From NCBI GenBank assembly GCA_029465975.1, contig CM055744.1, forward strand, positions 4,886,996 to 4,950,995: 64,000 bases of DNA, written 5' to 3'. The first letter of the stretch is position 1; each line of letters begins with the position of its first letter. Made by a program: the position numbers and the translations under genes. Under the pieces are notes generated by a model. That model did not search any database and was not told the DNA's origin. It saw only the letters and a program-made list of their open reading frames with translations. The stretch comes from Dallia pectoralis. Its lineage: Eukaryota; Chordata; Actinopteri; Esociformes; Umbridae. Shown in pieces: positions 1 through 29,661 of the stretch.

Positions 1-4
1 TCTC

Positions 5-39
<35 letters not shown>

Positions 40-78
40 ATCTATCTCTCTCTCTCTCTTATATATATATATATATAT
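1..78. repeat. TC/TA microsatellite
   Basis: (TC)n with TATC interruptions runs directly into (TA)n, within the chd5 intron before the first visible exon. Confidence 0.9.
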
Positions 79-184
79 TTGTCCTTCACATACACAACCA
101 TGCGTTCCCACACACAGACATGTTTCACGTCATTCCATAACCTCAGTAAACTGATCGTTGATATCATCCACTCTAATTTTGCAG

Positions 185-18073
<17,889 letters not shown>

Positions 18074-21000
18074 GTCAGTTGTGCCATAACTGATCTGGAG
18101 TGAGTCCAGTGATTTCAGCAACTATATCAAGGATTGAAGAACCCCCCCCCCCCTCGACCGCTTTTGACCTCCCACATGGTCAACAGGGCAGAGATCTCCT
18201 AATGATCTTCTCTGTCTATGGATGAGAGGATAAACTTTGAATATTACACTGATTTATTTATTGTGTCAATTGCACTTGTATCTTGAGGATTCTTCAACAT
18301 ACTTCATGCACAACTTTAATGACTTGGGTTGGTGAGCCGAGCAGAGGAACTGTCTATTAGAATGTGAGAATCAAATGACTGGGGATTGCCTGACCGCCGC
18401 TAACTGACACGAGTAAGGAAACATGTGGGCTGTTTCCCCCTGCCTATACATTGCATGCATCAGCTAATGTTTGCATGGCACTTCATCAACTGTGCCGTCG
18501 AACACCAGATGGGTATTAGATTTATATCAATACATGATTAGTTGATATGTAAAATGTCATGTACGATACCTATCTAGTCGTTGGAAAATCTGTCATGTGT
18601 CAGCAGCAACATCGAAGCAGCGCAACACGACCATGGCGATCTTCTGACTTGAACCACCCCTTTTGAAGGAGAAACTCCATGGGAAAAGCTATAGGGAAGA
18701 ACGGTCCACACACTGAGCCCAGTGGAGCTCCCAATGCTACCTGTCTGCTGTATTGAGACTCATCTGTGGATGTCTATTGATTCACTAAAGGCCTGGCAAC
18801 CGTGGCTTTTCATCATTGACCATTACAATGTATATTGGGAAGGACCTCTGCTGAAGCCGTGGGCTTTAGCTTTGTACAAATCGACAGAGAGAGCAGCTCT
18901 GCAAAGTCATACGGCCCCAATCCTACAATTATAGAGAGAATAGGTGGGTGCTAGAATTGCAGACGATTCTCCGGTTACTTTTACTACGATGTGTTTGTTT
19001 TCTAGTTGTGAGGCGGAGCTGTGAGTTGGAACTTGAATGAGTGACTCTGAAGACGTATAGATGCACTATGCCTGAAACCCTAAAGACTGTCATCTTCTGC
19101 TGATCATGCAGTTACTGAGATCCATTAGCTAAAAATATAAGTGGATATCGGAAGTCTACATATCCGAATCGAAACAGCATCTTTGTGGTCATGTCAAGGC
19201 TGACAAGCGAAGACAAATCACGCCAGACCATATTTCACTTTAAATAACATTGTGTAACCAACAACATTTAAAATAATAAATACGTACGATCTCAGAGAAA
19301 ATATGGCCAATATAGAACTCTTAATGCCTTGGTCTCAGTGTGCACAGCCTATATAATTGGGGTTGTCACTGTTCAGATTAAACTAATGTTATTCCAAATG
19401 TACAAAGGTCATTTAATGTCAAATGACATTGGTGCTTTTGATTAGAAATCGTTTGTTCTAGTAGGATTTCCTTTAAGGTTGCATACTGCAGAAAAAGCCA
19501 CATTGGGAGCTAAAAATTATTTTTAATTACATGTCATTACATGTATACTGGTACATTCAAAAAAACATCAGTACATAGAGGCAAGATTGGCTTTGGTCAC
19601 TAATGAGGCACAATGAATAGGTGTAGCAATGTCCTGGAATAGTCCAGTCAGAGTCGGCACCTGCATCTTATAGGAAATGTGTACACTGATCTTAAAGGGC
19701 TGTGCACAGGAGATCCCCACACAGTCTGACTGAGCTTGAACTCTTATGCCTAGAAAATATTGCCAAATCCAGGTGTGCTAGGTTGATGACCCATCCAAAT
19801 AGAATTACTGCTGTATTCCAAGCACCTGATGCTTCCCCAAAGTATTCGTTTTTGTGTATGCACAACTATGTAATCGAGGCATTGACTTTTTTTTCATAAG
19901 GGTTCAAAAAAATTCTGCTTTGTTTTTTCCTTGAAACATTGTTTAGTTACAAAATATAACAAAAAATTGAAAAAATGCTGATATGCTTTATCAAGACCTC
20001 AGCCTTTACGTTAACAAAAGCTGCATTTTCCATAAGGTTGTGTAAACTTTTAATATCCAATGTGCCAGCTGTTTTCTGTATCGCAGTAATGTACATAGCT
20101 CAAGAAACCGCTGTATATTTTGCCCTGCGTAATCCTTGTTAATATAACGCATACATGCATAACTGTATAACTGAATGGTTTAACAAAAACATCAGATCAA
20201 CGTTACAGTACATTACATCTGTGATACAGTTTAAAACCCATTTAATAATTTCAGAAGTCTTAAGGATAGTCTGTGTCAGCGAATGGCACAGCAAAAGTAT
20301 TTATTTAACATTTTAATGTGATTCAGGCATATAAGCCAAACCCAGGGGTCATGAACAGAGTTTGTGTGCTGTATATAAGCCAAACCCAGGGGCCATGACC
20401 AGAGTTTGTGTGCGGTAATATGAACCTAATTGTCTGCTGGATGGGATGATTCTGTTGCCTTTTACACAACAGTTCTGGTGTTATTCTGATATCTGATCGG
20501 TCGCCATAGTTTCTACACTATGTCTTATCCATTATAAGACATTAAAAACATTAAAACTATGCCACTTTTGGCCCAGCTTTCATGTTTTCCATGACATGTG
20601 TACTACTGTGTGTTCTTATGTGAAGGTAAAGTGTTTTTTGAGTATTTACTTGTTTAGTGCCACTTAAAAGAGGGCTGCTCACTCCATGTCCCGGATGGTT
20701 AATGTCCCAGAATTCATGCTTGATCATCTTAGTACGTGGGAATTGGTGTCATTAAGAACTGAGCGCTGTGGTTGAATAGATAGCTAGACATAAAACAATC
20801 TTCGTAGATATTGACTCTCAAGGGCCAAGGTTGGACAGCCTTAAAGTACAAACATTAAAAGCTTCTTTTGTTTATTTTTTAAATATGATTTCCTTGGAAG
20901 TTAGTGTTTATTGCCTTAGTGTTGTGAGGAATTAACGGTATCAAAGCGAGAGCTTGGATTCACTTTCCGCTATTGCTCATTTCATTTGTCTTTAATTGTC

Positions 21001-22205
21001 CAAAGTAACACTTCTTTTGTACATGTTCAATCAGACATCATTTGTTCAGATTTATATTTAATATTGAATATAAATATTGAATGTCCTCATTTAATACCTT
21101 ACCTTTGTTACTTGCTTATTATTCTTACAAAAACGGGAGGCATTACCTGTTTGTGTTGTTTTATTGACAGTTTTTGGATGTCTTGAGAAAGGTTTTATGC
21201 ATGGACTGTCCTGAACTGAAGAGACTCCTATTTACAGGGTGTGATTGTAGCTTTGCTCTATAGGCTTTGTGTGTAATTGCCTTGAGGTGCTCAGTTCTCT
21301 GCACAGCCTTTTGTGTCCGACTGCCTTCATAGACAAAGAACTTTAGCCTACGTGCGTGCAATATCACACGGCATTGATTGACTCCCGAATAGCTGATGCA
21401 TCCATAATGTAATGGCCAGTTGAGAATTTCCCACTAATAGGGTGCAGATAACATCTCATCTTATTATGTGGCACACAATTGAGTGTGTGTTTATCAGCGC
21501 TGTCAGCCTGTCACTCACTTTGTGAGTGTTACGAGGTTGTGTGTGGACTAGCTAACGTGTACGTTGGGATAGGTCCACATGGGGTGAATTATGGGATTGG
21601 CGTCATTGGACAGCCACGTATAGGGACATTATTAAATGCTAACAGTTCCAATGTCATGTCTCGTTTTTACTCTTATTGATCATGTATCTAACTATACAGT
21701 ATGTGTGAGGGAAATGGATGTTGCAGTATTGTTGCCATAAAACTGCAGTGCGCACATATCACATCCATGTCTGTTTTCTTGTGGAGTGCCGAAGTGACTA
21801 CGAAATCGAATTGTCTAAATGAAATGCAATCAAACTGAAGTCAGTACGAATGTAATGTGTATGTAAGAAGGCTTCAGTCTAATAATATAAATATATTGAC
21901 AATATACTATGTACATGCTTATAAACAAGGCTTCAAAAGCTACCAAAGGCTCCCCTGCTGAAGGGAACTTTGTTGCAGTAAATGCACAGCATGTGAAATG
22001 TTTTGTATGAATGTTCACTCTGGGGGAGAACGAGATGGCTGTTCGGTGTAGCTAGCTTTGAGAAAAATAGAATTTAAGCATTGTTATAACGGTACAGATG
22101 TTTGTGCAAAATGCAAATGAATGACACAAAGGAATTGTCATCTTTTACTTTGTACTTTGTGTATATGTTCAGTGTTTTAATAAATCCTCTCGATAACACT
22201 ATACA
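18074..22205 (+). other. chd5: probable chd5 3' UTR
   Basis: About 4.1 kb of AT-rich sequence follows the chd5 stop with no credible ORF or splice site. An AATAAA at 22179-22184, followed by a GT-rich stretch near 22220, is the best polyadenylation candidate. An earlier AATAAA lies near 19275. Two imperfect tandem copies of about 58 bp lie at 20330-20417. A UTR of this length would suit a neuronally regulated remodeller, but its real extent is inferred. Confidence 0.55.
22179..22184 (+). terminator. candidate polyadenylation signal AATAAA (chd5)
   Basis: Canonical hexamer at the distal end of the long sequence after the chd5 stop, with TTTTGGTGATAAATGCTGTC-like GT-rich sequence about 35 nt further on. 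Choice between this and the earlier hexamer near 19275 cannot be made from sequence alone. Confidence 0.45.
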
Positions 22206-22429
22206 CAGATTATTCTTTACTTTTGGTGATAAATGCTGTCTCTGACACGATGTCAAAACATTCCCAATTATTGTACAATCACTTAAGCATATGTATTGAA
22301 ATTACAATCAATTTGAGTTCGTTGTTGGTTCTACTGGGGGAAAGCTAAATTGATTGTCTCGCTGATGACGTGTGGAGGTTAAGTGGCATTGTTTTAAGGA
22401 ATGTCTTATATTTCAAATCCTAAACCTTT

Positions 22430-22650
22430 TGAAAATGGTTGCGCAGATGTTCTTCATCTGTCAGCATAGGAGAACCCTTTGTGGTTCCCAGAACTTCATT
22501 CTTTGGTTTTTAAAGCCAAAAATGTTTGGTTTCCAAATGGAACTATTTTAGGTTTCAATTCTTTGTGGAATAGGGAACTATTTTTGTTTTGAATTCCTTC
22601 TGGAACATGGAACCAAAAATGGTTCTAACTAGAACATCCAATTGTTATCT
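22430..22650. repeat. dispersed GGTTCC/GGAACC-type repeat
   Basis: Alternating GGTTCC, TGGAAC, GGAACC and ATGGTTCT blocks give weak inverted repeats, like a short non-autonomous repeat often seen in fish genomes. Family not identified. The rest of 22206-23660 holds no gene or recognisable repeat. Confidence 0.4.
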
Positions 22651-23669
22651 TAGTCATTGCTTCATTCCAAAAAAATAAATACAATGTTTCCAGTCCATCG
22701 ATAAGGCATGATTAAAGGTATAGCCTAGTGAGAATAAGACCTAGTTAGTTATTTTTGTTTCCTTTTACATGAGACCTAAAATGTTTCCACTCCCATTTTC
22801 TGAAAATGTATTTGCAATTTGGTGAACAGTCATGCCATGCTTCATGGGAATTCCATACCACTTGTTTTTTAATGTTGGCTAGAATTCCAAGCTAGCTAGC
22901 AGTTATCATCTTAGCTCCCAAAGTCCCAAGGCTAACCCTAGAAAATAATCGGTCTGTTCTGCGCAACAAGTAAAAAGCATTTGTTTGCGTCATCATCGTG
23001 ATGGCCCTCCCGCTCGGCATGTTGTTGTCCTTTGTGATGTTACAGGAACTTGTGGGCGGAGCTGGGATGACCGTCAGGACGATAGGCAACACCTGTCAAT
23101 GAACTGGCTGGCTATAATGCTGAGCATTCAGTGCCCACAGCAGACACTTCTTTGCATAATGGATTTCATACAACTGAAGTTTTACAACCACTCACTCACA
23201 CCACTGATGTAATGGTTTTCACCCCCCAACCCTTTATTCTAGTATGAATATTGAATAAATTGTCTTTTGTTAATCGTAACATCCAACATGTGGTCTTCCA
23301 ATGTTTGTCACAGCGTTGGGTCAGATCATAATATCGCAATATACCTCATGTAGCGTAAGCTATAGAAATTGTTTCCGATTAGGCTAGTGATGAAGGAATG
23401 AAATATTTTCCCTTTTATTTCAGCTTCTTCTACAACTTTAAAGAAAAGGCCGTAAGCAAACAGATTTAACTTCAGTCAAAATACTAGACCTACAAAAAAA
23501 CAGAAAACAAGCAACGGCATCAGTCACCCAGCTGACATTTGTCAAAAACCCTTACCCATACTAGCAAACTTTGATCTTAAGTAGGGCTCTCAATTAAACT
23601 GGTAGCCACCAAAACCAAACAGAAACACAGACAACCCAAAATCACAAAATAGAACTCTAAGTCACGTAA

Positions 23670-24530
23670 AAGAGCCTAGAGGTCTCCTGTCATTCATGTT
23701 ACAGTACCAACCTCCAAAGACCCCAACGGGGGAGGGGGGCATCTGATCTGGCCACAGTGCAGGTCGTAGAGCAGTTCTGATGGAGGCTCCGCCCGTACTT
23801 GGACGTCTTACCGGAATTAAAGGCTCCACCCCTGGATCAGGACGAGACGCTGGAGAAAAAGGTGGCTCCGCCTCCGACACAGGACAGGGCATAGGAGCAG
23901 CTGGTGTCTCCACCCCCGAAGCAGCACAGGATGCTGGAGAAGAGAGTGGTGACAGCCGGAGCTCACGTGGCCACCCCTCCAGGGGCAAGCACGTTTATTT
24001 ATATAGCCCAATTCAAAGCAATTCAATGTGCTTTACAAGGGGAAATAATAAATAATATAAATGCATTTTATATTCATAGCAGCCTGTTTACTGACATCAT
24101 GTACATTTCAAACGTTACATCTTAGTAGTAGCTGTGTACATTTCACATCTATGTTCAAAAAGGTGTTTGAAAGCTTTTCAGGTCTTTAGAACCTGGACAA
24201 TAATTCTTTAGAACGCCCAGGTCTTAAGACATTTATTCAAAAGGTCTCTAGAACCTTTCCAGGCTCTAGACCTGGCAGATAAGTCTTAAGAACTTACAGG
24301 GGCGAGCACAATACTTCCGCTTTGGCCTCTTGTGGCGTTGTTGGGCAGGCCGGTGCTGCCATCTGGTACTCCGGGGACTCAACTGAACCCCCACATGTAG
24401 AGTCCCAGGGGCAACTCGTTGTCCAGGTCCTCCAATTCCCCTGACAGTAGGTGCTCCAGATCTTATGACCACCCCCATAGCCCCCCAAAAACATTTGTTT
24501 GGAGAGGCTTCTCCTTTTGTTGCTGAGGAG
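23670..24530. other. GC-rich block, probable older repeat interrupted by the Gypsy insertion
   Basis: A GC-rich, Pro/Ala/Gly-coding-like stretch without start, splice or family signals. Within it, 23985-24060 (TTTATTTATATAGCCCAATT and CAATGTGCTTTACA) resembles a common fish interspersed-repeat tail. The right flank of the Gypsy element (28980-29120) has similar character, so one older repeat may have been split. Nothing supports a protein-coding gene. Confidence 0.35.
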
Positions 24531-24535
24531 GTATT

Positions 24536-24742
24536 TGTAAATAGTTCAGATATACACAGGAGACTCAGGGTTCAATGAACATTTGTATTGAACTTCACAC
24601 AGTCGCATACAGGCAAGTCCTCCAACTAAAACCCAAAACTTACTTCCATCGGGCGCGAGCCTTCCCGGTAACGCGCAGCTTGCATACGTAACAGAATGCC
24701 CTTAAAGCCATAGTCACATTTACATGTGCACATTATATGACA
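24536..24742 (-). repeat. 3' LTR of Gypsy element 1 (207 bp)
   Basis: Runs TGT...ACA. Over the shared 190 bp it differs from the 5' LTR at one position (CCCAAAA versus CCCCAAA near 24640). It has 17 bp (24536-24552) at the U5 end that the 5' LTR lacks. Confidence 0.9.
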
Positions 24743-24968
24743 TCTCCCCTTTTATGTTTTGTTTCTCTGAGGATACCCAAAGATATCCTGACTGTTCCTA
24801 TAACTGAACATTTGAACGGTACTACACTTGATTAAACAGTAGGCTTAACTCATTAAACATTACTCTGTGCAATGGCTCCAAAGATTAACAAAAATATCCC
24901 CATCTTTACAGATTTAACCTTTCAACAGGTTTACTCAGTCTACCAGACCGGGTATGGGGCAGTCCAGT

Positions 24969-27900
24969 CTATATTTCTGGCGGTTTGACACTTGGGGTTG
25001 GCAATGCAGCATCCGTGGAGACTGTGGGGTCAGGCTGCTGTGTGGCAGCACCTTGCTGCAGTTCATCTGGAGCTAGAGGGTGAGTGTCTCCCGCCACAGG
25101 AGGAACATGCTGCAAGTGACGCCGGTTGCGTCTCAAAGTTGCTCCCTGAGGTGTTTCAATGACAAAGGAGCGTGGTGTGGTGCTGTCTCCCAAGACAACA
25201 GCAGGTGTTCTCCAGGCTTTCTGATGGTCCAGCTTTATGAGTACGGGATCACCTGGCTTTACAGAAGGCAAAGGCCTAGCTCCATGGCGCTGATTAAAGT
25301 AGAATGCTTGTTTCCCCTTTTCCAATGCATCCTTAGTCCTGACCGTTTCCAGATCAGGCCATCGGGGCTGTAGATTTGCCTCCAGTGTCGGAAGGGTTGT
25401 CTTTATCTTCCTGCCCATGAGCAGCTCTGCCGGGCTGCCAAGGCGTTGACCGATAGCACATAAGGGCAAGCAGAGGGTCTTTCTGCGTCAAGATTCTTTT
25501 AGCGGTCTGAACCCCTCTCTCTGCATGTCCGTTCCCTTGAGGGTTGTGTGGACTAGAAGTGATGTGTATAAAGTCAAACTCTATTGCTAAGTCTTTGAAT
25601 TCCTGACATGAAAATTGAGGCCCATTGTCAGACACGACCTCGTCTGGACAGCCAAATCTTGCAAACACTGCCTTCAACTTCAAGATTACCTGCGAGGCAG
25701 TGGTTGTCGGCAGGTGAAGTATTTCCAGGAAACTGGAAAAATAGTCAGACACGACAAGGTAAGTGTGTTTGTTATGATCACACAGGTCCATCGCAAGTCT
25801 CTTCCAAGGCCGGTCAGGAAGGGGGGTAGAGATGAGAGGTTCTTTCCGCTGGCTGGGTTTCCTCTCACGGCATACCTGACAAGACTGGACTTTTTTCTGG
25901 ATTTCTGATGAGATGCTGGGCCACCATACGGACGCATGGGCTCGCTCTCTACACTTTGTCAAACCTTGGTGTCCGTCATGTATTCGGTCCAGGATGTCTG
26001 TTCTGAGCACATCTGGAATCACCATACGGCTACCTCTGATGACGATCCCATCGCACTCTGAGAATTCAGCTTTCATGGGAAAATATTCTCTGATTGCTCC
26101 TGGGACCTGGCCTATGTACTCTGGCCACCCTGACTTTATGAACTGCAACACCAGTTGAAGGTTACTGTCGGCTGCTGTAGCTGTCTTTATGGCCTCAAGC
26201 TTACGTGGGGATGTAGGCAGGGCGTCTACCACGGCTGCTACATAGCATGCTACGTCTGAGTGAGTTTCCGTCTCCGTTTCCAGGGACTGTAATGGACTCC
26301 GTGAGAGTGTGTCGGCCACCGCTAGGGTCTTCCCTGGTGCATATTCGGCCATCGGTTTAAATCTCATAAGTCTCATGAGTAGTCTTTGGCACCGTATTGG
26401 CACTTTGTCTAGGTCTTTCTGATTCATGAGTGGCACCAGAGGTTTGTGGTCCGTTACTAACTTGAAGCTCTCAAGGCCACACAGGTACTTTTCAAATTTC
26501 TCACAGGCCCAGACGCACGCCAAACACTCTTTCTCTATCTGTGCATATCTGGTCTCGGCATCCGACAGGCTACGTGAGCAGTATGCCACAGGTTTCCATT
26601 CCTCGTCATGTAGCTGCATCAACACTCCTCCTATACCATAACTGCTGGCGTCAGCAGAGACAGCGGTAGGCCGGTTCACATCGTAGAACTTCAGGACAGG
26701 AGAAGTGGACAGGATGTCTTTAATCTGCTGGAATGCCTCCTGTTGGGAGTGGTCCCACGTCCATACTGACTTGGACTTTAACAGATCATAAAGTGGGTTA
26801 CACTCTGTAGACAAATTTGGAATGTATTTCCCCAAGTAATTGAACATGCCCAAAATACGCTTTAGGTCTTGCACGTTCTGTGGTGGTGGGAGCTCGCGAA
26901 TTGCCTTGACTTTTTCAGGGTCAGGTCTTACACCTGATTTGTCAATGACATGACCCAGGAAGTGAAGCTGGTCCTGCCTAAACTTACACTTTTCTTTGTT
27001 TAGCTTTAGGCCAGCTGACTCGATCCTTTCCAGCACCTTGCTGAGACGTTGGTCGTGCTGCTCTGGTGTATCTCCATACACTAGGACATCATCCATGAAG
27101 ATAGCCACGCCCAACAGGCCATTGAGGGTCTCTGTCATTTTGCGTTGGAAGATTTCCGGAGCACTTGTGATTCCAAATGGGAGTCTTTTAAATGCATATC
27201 GGCCAAAGGGTGTTATAAAGGTGGTTAATTTGGTGCTTTCAGGGTGTAGAGGTATCTGCCAAAACCCGGAGGCGGCATCCAGTGACGTGAACATGGTTGC
27301 GTCACTGAGTTTAGCTGTAATTTCCTCAGCAGTTGGAAGGACGTACCTCTCTCTCCTTACAGTCTCGTTTAACCTCTTCAAATCAACACAGATGCGCACT
27401 TTCCCATTTTTCCTTGGGACTGGCACCATAGGCGCGCACCAGTCAGTGGGCTCCGTCACAGGCTCAATCACCTCATTTTCCTCCATTCGTTTTAATTCCT
27501 CTTTTACCTTTTGCAGTAGAGGCAACGGGACACGACGAGCAGTGTGCACTGCGTATGGCTCAGCATTATCTCTTAACCGGATTTTAACAGGTTCGGTTTT
27601 GAGTGTTCCGTGCTCACCGAATGCTGTGTGGACTTCCTCGACACGTTTCACAAGCCCCATGGTCATTGCGGTGGCTCTGCCTAGCAGATTGTTTGCGTTG
27701 TGGCCATCGATGACGTATACTGGAAAACTGTATGGATTTCTTTTATATTCTGTGCTTGCTTGGAACTTTCCTAAACAGTCCAACGGACCACCTGGACTGG
27801 ACAGTGTGATATGTGATTTGTTAAACTCCTCTGCTCCCATAATGTTTACATCTGCACCCGTGTCAATTTTAAATTTGACCGGTGTTGCTCCAATTGTAAA

Positions 27901-28741
27901 CTCTATTGTCCATCGTTCATCACTTGTGTTTTTATTTGTGACTGCACCCAGAAAGTATGGTGTCTGTGAAACAGTCTCTGTCACTTCTCTGACTGTTTTA
28001 CTATAACATTTCTTTTCCCAGTGACCCACCTTCTTACACTTGTTGCATGTGGAGTTCTTGGCTGGGCACCTTTCTGGATCGCTGTGTTTTAATTTTCCAC
28101 ATTTTCCACAGTTTGAGTCTGCTTGATAATTTTCTCTTTTAGGTTTCCACTTGGGCTTTCCTCTGCCTAATCCTCTCCCGCGAATTTCCTGTACTGCTGC
28201 ATGTGACTCCCCCTGCAGGTGAACTTGGAGTGCAACCTCTTCAGACTGGCGAACAGTTGTAATCGTTTGGGCAAGTGTAAGATCAGCCATTAGCTGCAAT
28301 TTACGTGACAAGTCCTTGTCCAAAATGCCCACAACAATGCGGTCGCGGATGTGTTCGTCTTTATTTACCCCAGTATTTACAGTGTTCTGATAGCTCATAT
28401 AGGGCTCTGATAAACATTTCAGCTTTCTCACCAGGCCGCTGTGATCGCTGGTGAAAACAGGCGCGCTCGTGAATCACGTTGCGTTTAGGATAGAAGTATG
28501 CGTCGTATTTTCCCAACACAACGTCAATCTTCTCCTCATCCCCCTCCGTTTCAAATGTGAAAGACTTGAAAATGTTTTCAGCCTCAGGTCCCATGGCATA
28601 AATCAGCGAACTGACCTGCACGTCGCCGTCCTCTTTACTCAGTTTAGTGGCCAGCCGAAATCGCAGGAAACGTTGTTTCCAGTCAGCCCATTCATTTGGA
28701 CGATCAAAAGCAAAACTTTCCGGTGGATGAAACTTGGCCAT
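24969..28741 (-). pseudogene. gag-pol of Gypsy element 1, frameshifted
   Basis: Reading leftward, gag opens with an ATG at 28741 and is closed by a frameshift near 28365-28375. The main open frame (28431-25354, 1025 codons) then carries two zinc knuckles (CGKCGKLKH about residue 108; CNKCKKVGHWEKKC at 129-142). It continues with aspartic protease IDTGAD (about 189-194), reverse transcriptase with FMDD (about 446), RNase H (VSADASSYGIGG), and integrase with a zinc-binding domain and the DDE residues (MDLCD, VSDNGPQF, GHAERG). A second frameshift near 25440-25450 separates the integrase C-terminus (to 24969). Ty3/Gypsy domain order (RT-RNase H-integrase) is clear. Confidence 0.92.
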
Positions 28742-28784
28742 CTTTTTAGAGAAGCAATGTGTCCGTCAAACACTTCTGACACCA

Positions 28785-28974
28785 TACACAGGAGACTCAG
28801 GGTTCAATGAACATTTGTATTGAACTTCACACAGTCGCATACAGGCAAGTCCTCCAACTAAAACCCCAAACTTACTTCCATCGGGCGCGAGCCTTCCCGG
28901 TAACGCGCAGCTTGCATACGTAACAGAATGCCCTTAAAGCCATAGTCACATTTACATGTGCACATTATATGACA
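28785..28974 (-). repeat. 5' LTR of Gypsy element 1 (190 bp, truncated at the PBS side)
   Basis: 189 of 190 positions match the 3' LTR. It joins the tRNA-Leu PBS directly at 28784 and lacks the 17 bp that close the 3' LTR (to ...ACA). This points to a small deletion at the LTR/PBS junction. Confidence 0.88.
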
Positions 28975-29299
28975 GTATTCCTCCACAAAAGCTGTAGTGA
29001 TATCCCTGAAGGCTTCCCCCTACTGTCAAACTCTGCTGTCTCCTTCATTGGTGTCTTTCTGTTATGATTAGGTGGGCGGTTAAGGTGGGAAGCAGGCTCA
29101 GAGTGTCACTGAAACATGTAACGATGTAATCAATAAATATTATTTCCCTTCATAATTCTTCTTTTCCACTTTTACATTACATTTACATTTGTGCTCTTAC
29201 AGGGACATGTGCCATACTCTAGCATTTCTATTGGCCAATGCCAAGACTTGTACTCTGCTGCTGACCAATCATGGCTGAGAAAGCCCTTTGGCCTGCTTT

Positions 29300-29661
29300 G
29301 TGCTGCTGTCTGTTAAGCAGCAGAGTCTAAGCGGGACAGAGTAAGCACAGGAGGGGAGAGAAACACAGGCAGAACATTTTCAAAAAGAGAAAGGAGAGAA
29401 AAGGACTGAACCATAGAGCTGAGGGAAAGGGAATAGGGGAGCCTTTATTCTGAATGCAGAATGCAAATTATTTTTGTTTGTTTCAAAGTAAACAGTGCCG
29501 GATATTTCATCTCTAATTGACCAGAGTCTGGAGCTTTACAAGCTATACAAGTATACAGGGATAGTAGTAGTTTGAGAAACCAGTGATTAAACCTAAACAG
29601 GATTACAGTCCACAAGAGAGTTACTGAAGCTGGTCGGAGGAAAAACAACAGAGGGCAAAAG
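29300..29661 (+). other. candidate 5' non-coding first exon (possibly arhgef10l)
   Basis: A purine-rich stretch (AGGAGGGGAGAGAAACACAG, AAAGAGAAAGGAGAGAAAAG) ends in GGGCAAAAG followed by the strong donor GTGAGAG at 29662. The first candidate coding exon of arhgef10l (42690) has an acceptor five bases before its ATG, so an upstream non-coding exon is required. Start site and link are inference; no TATA box or CpG island was seen. Confidence 0.25.

Larger units (their letters stand above)
24536..28974 (-). mobile_element. Ty3/Gypsy LTR retrotransposon 1 (inactivated)
   Basis: A complete-length element on the minus strand with LTRs, primer-binding site, gag, pol and polypurine tract. It is flanked by the 5-bp direct repeat GTATT (24531-24535 and 28975-28979), taken as the target-site duplication. 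The 3' LTR is 24536-24742 and the 5' LTR 28785-28974. PBS TGGTGTCAGAAGTG (28771-28784) matches the 3' end of tRNA-Leu. The polypurine tract is the complement of 24743-24753. Two frameshifts, in gag and in integrase, disable it. Confidence 0.92.

Noticed and set aside
23662..24055. Pro/Ala/Gly-rich frames on both strands as a possible gene
   Set aside because: No splice-consistent structure, no known domain, and the block continues into repeat-like flanks of a Gypsy insertion.
26996..28006. 336-codon plus-strand frame
   Set aside because: It is antisense to the Gypsy element 1 protease/reverse-transcriptase frame, which carries all recognisable motifs.
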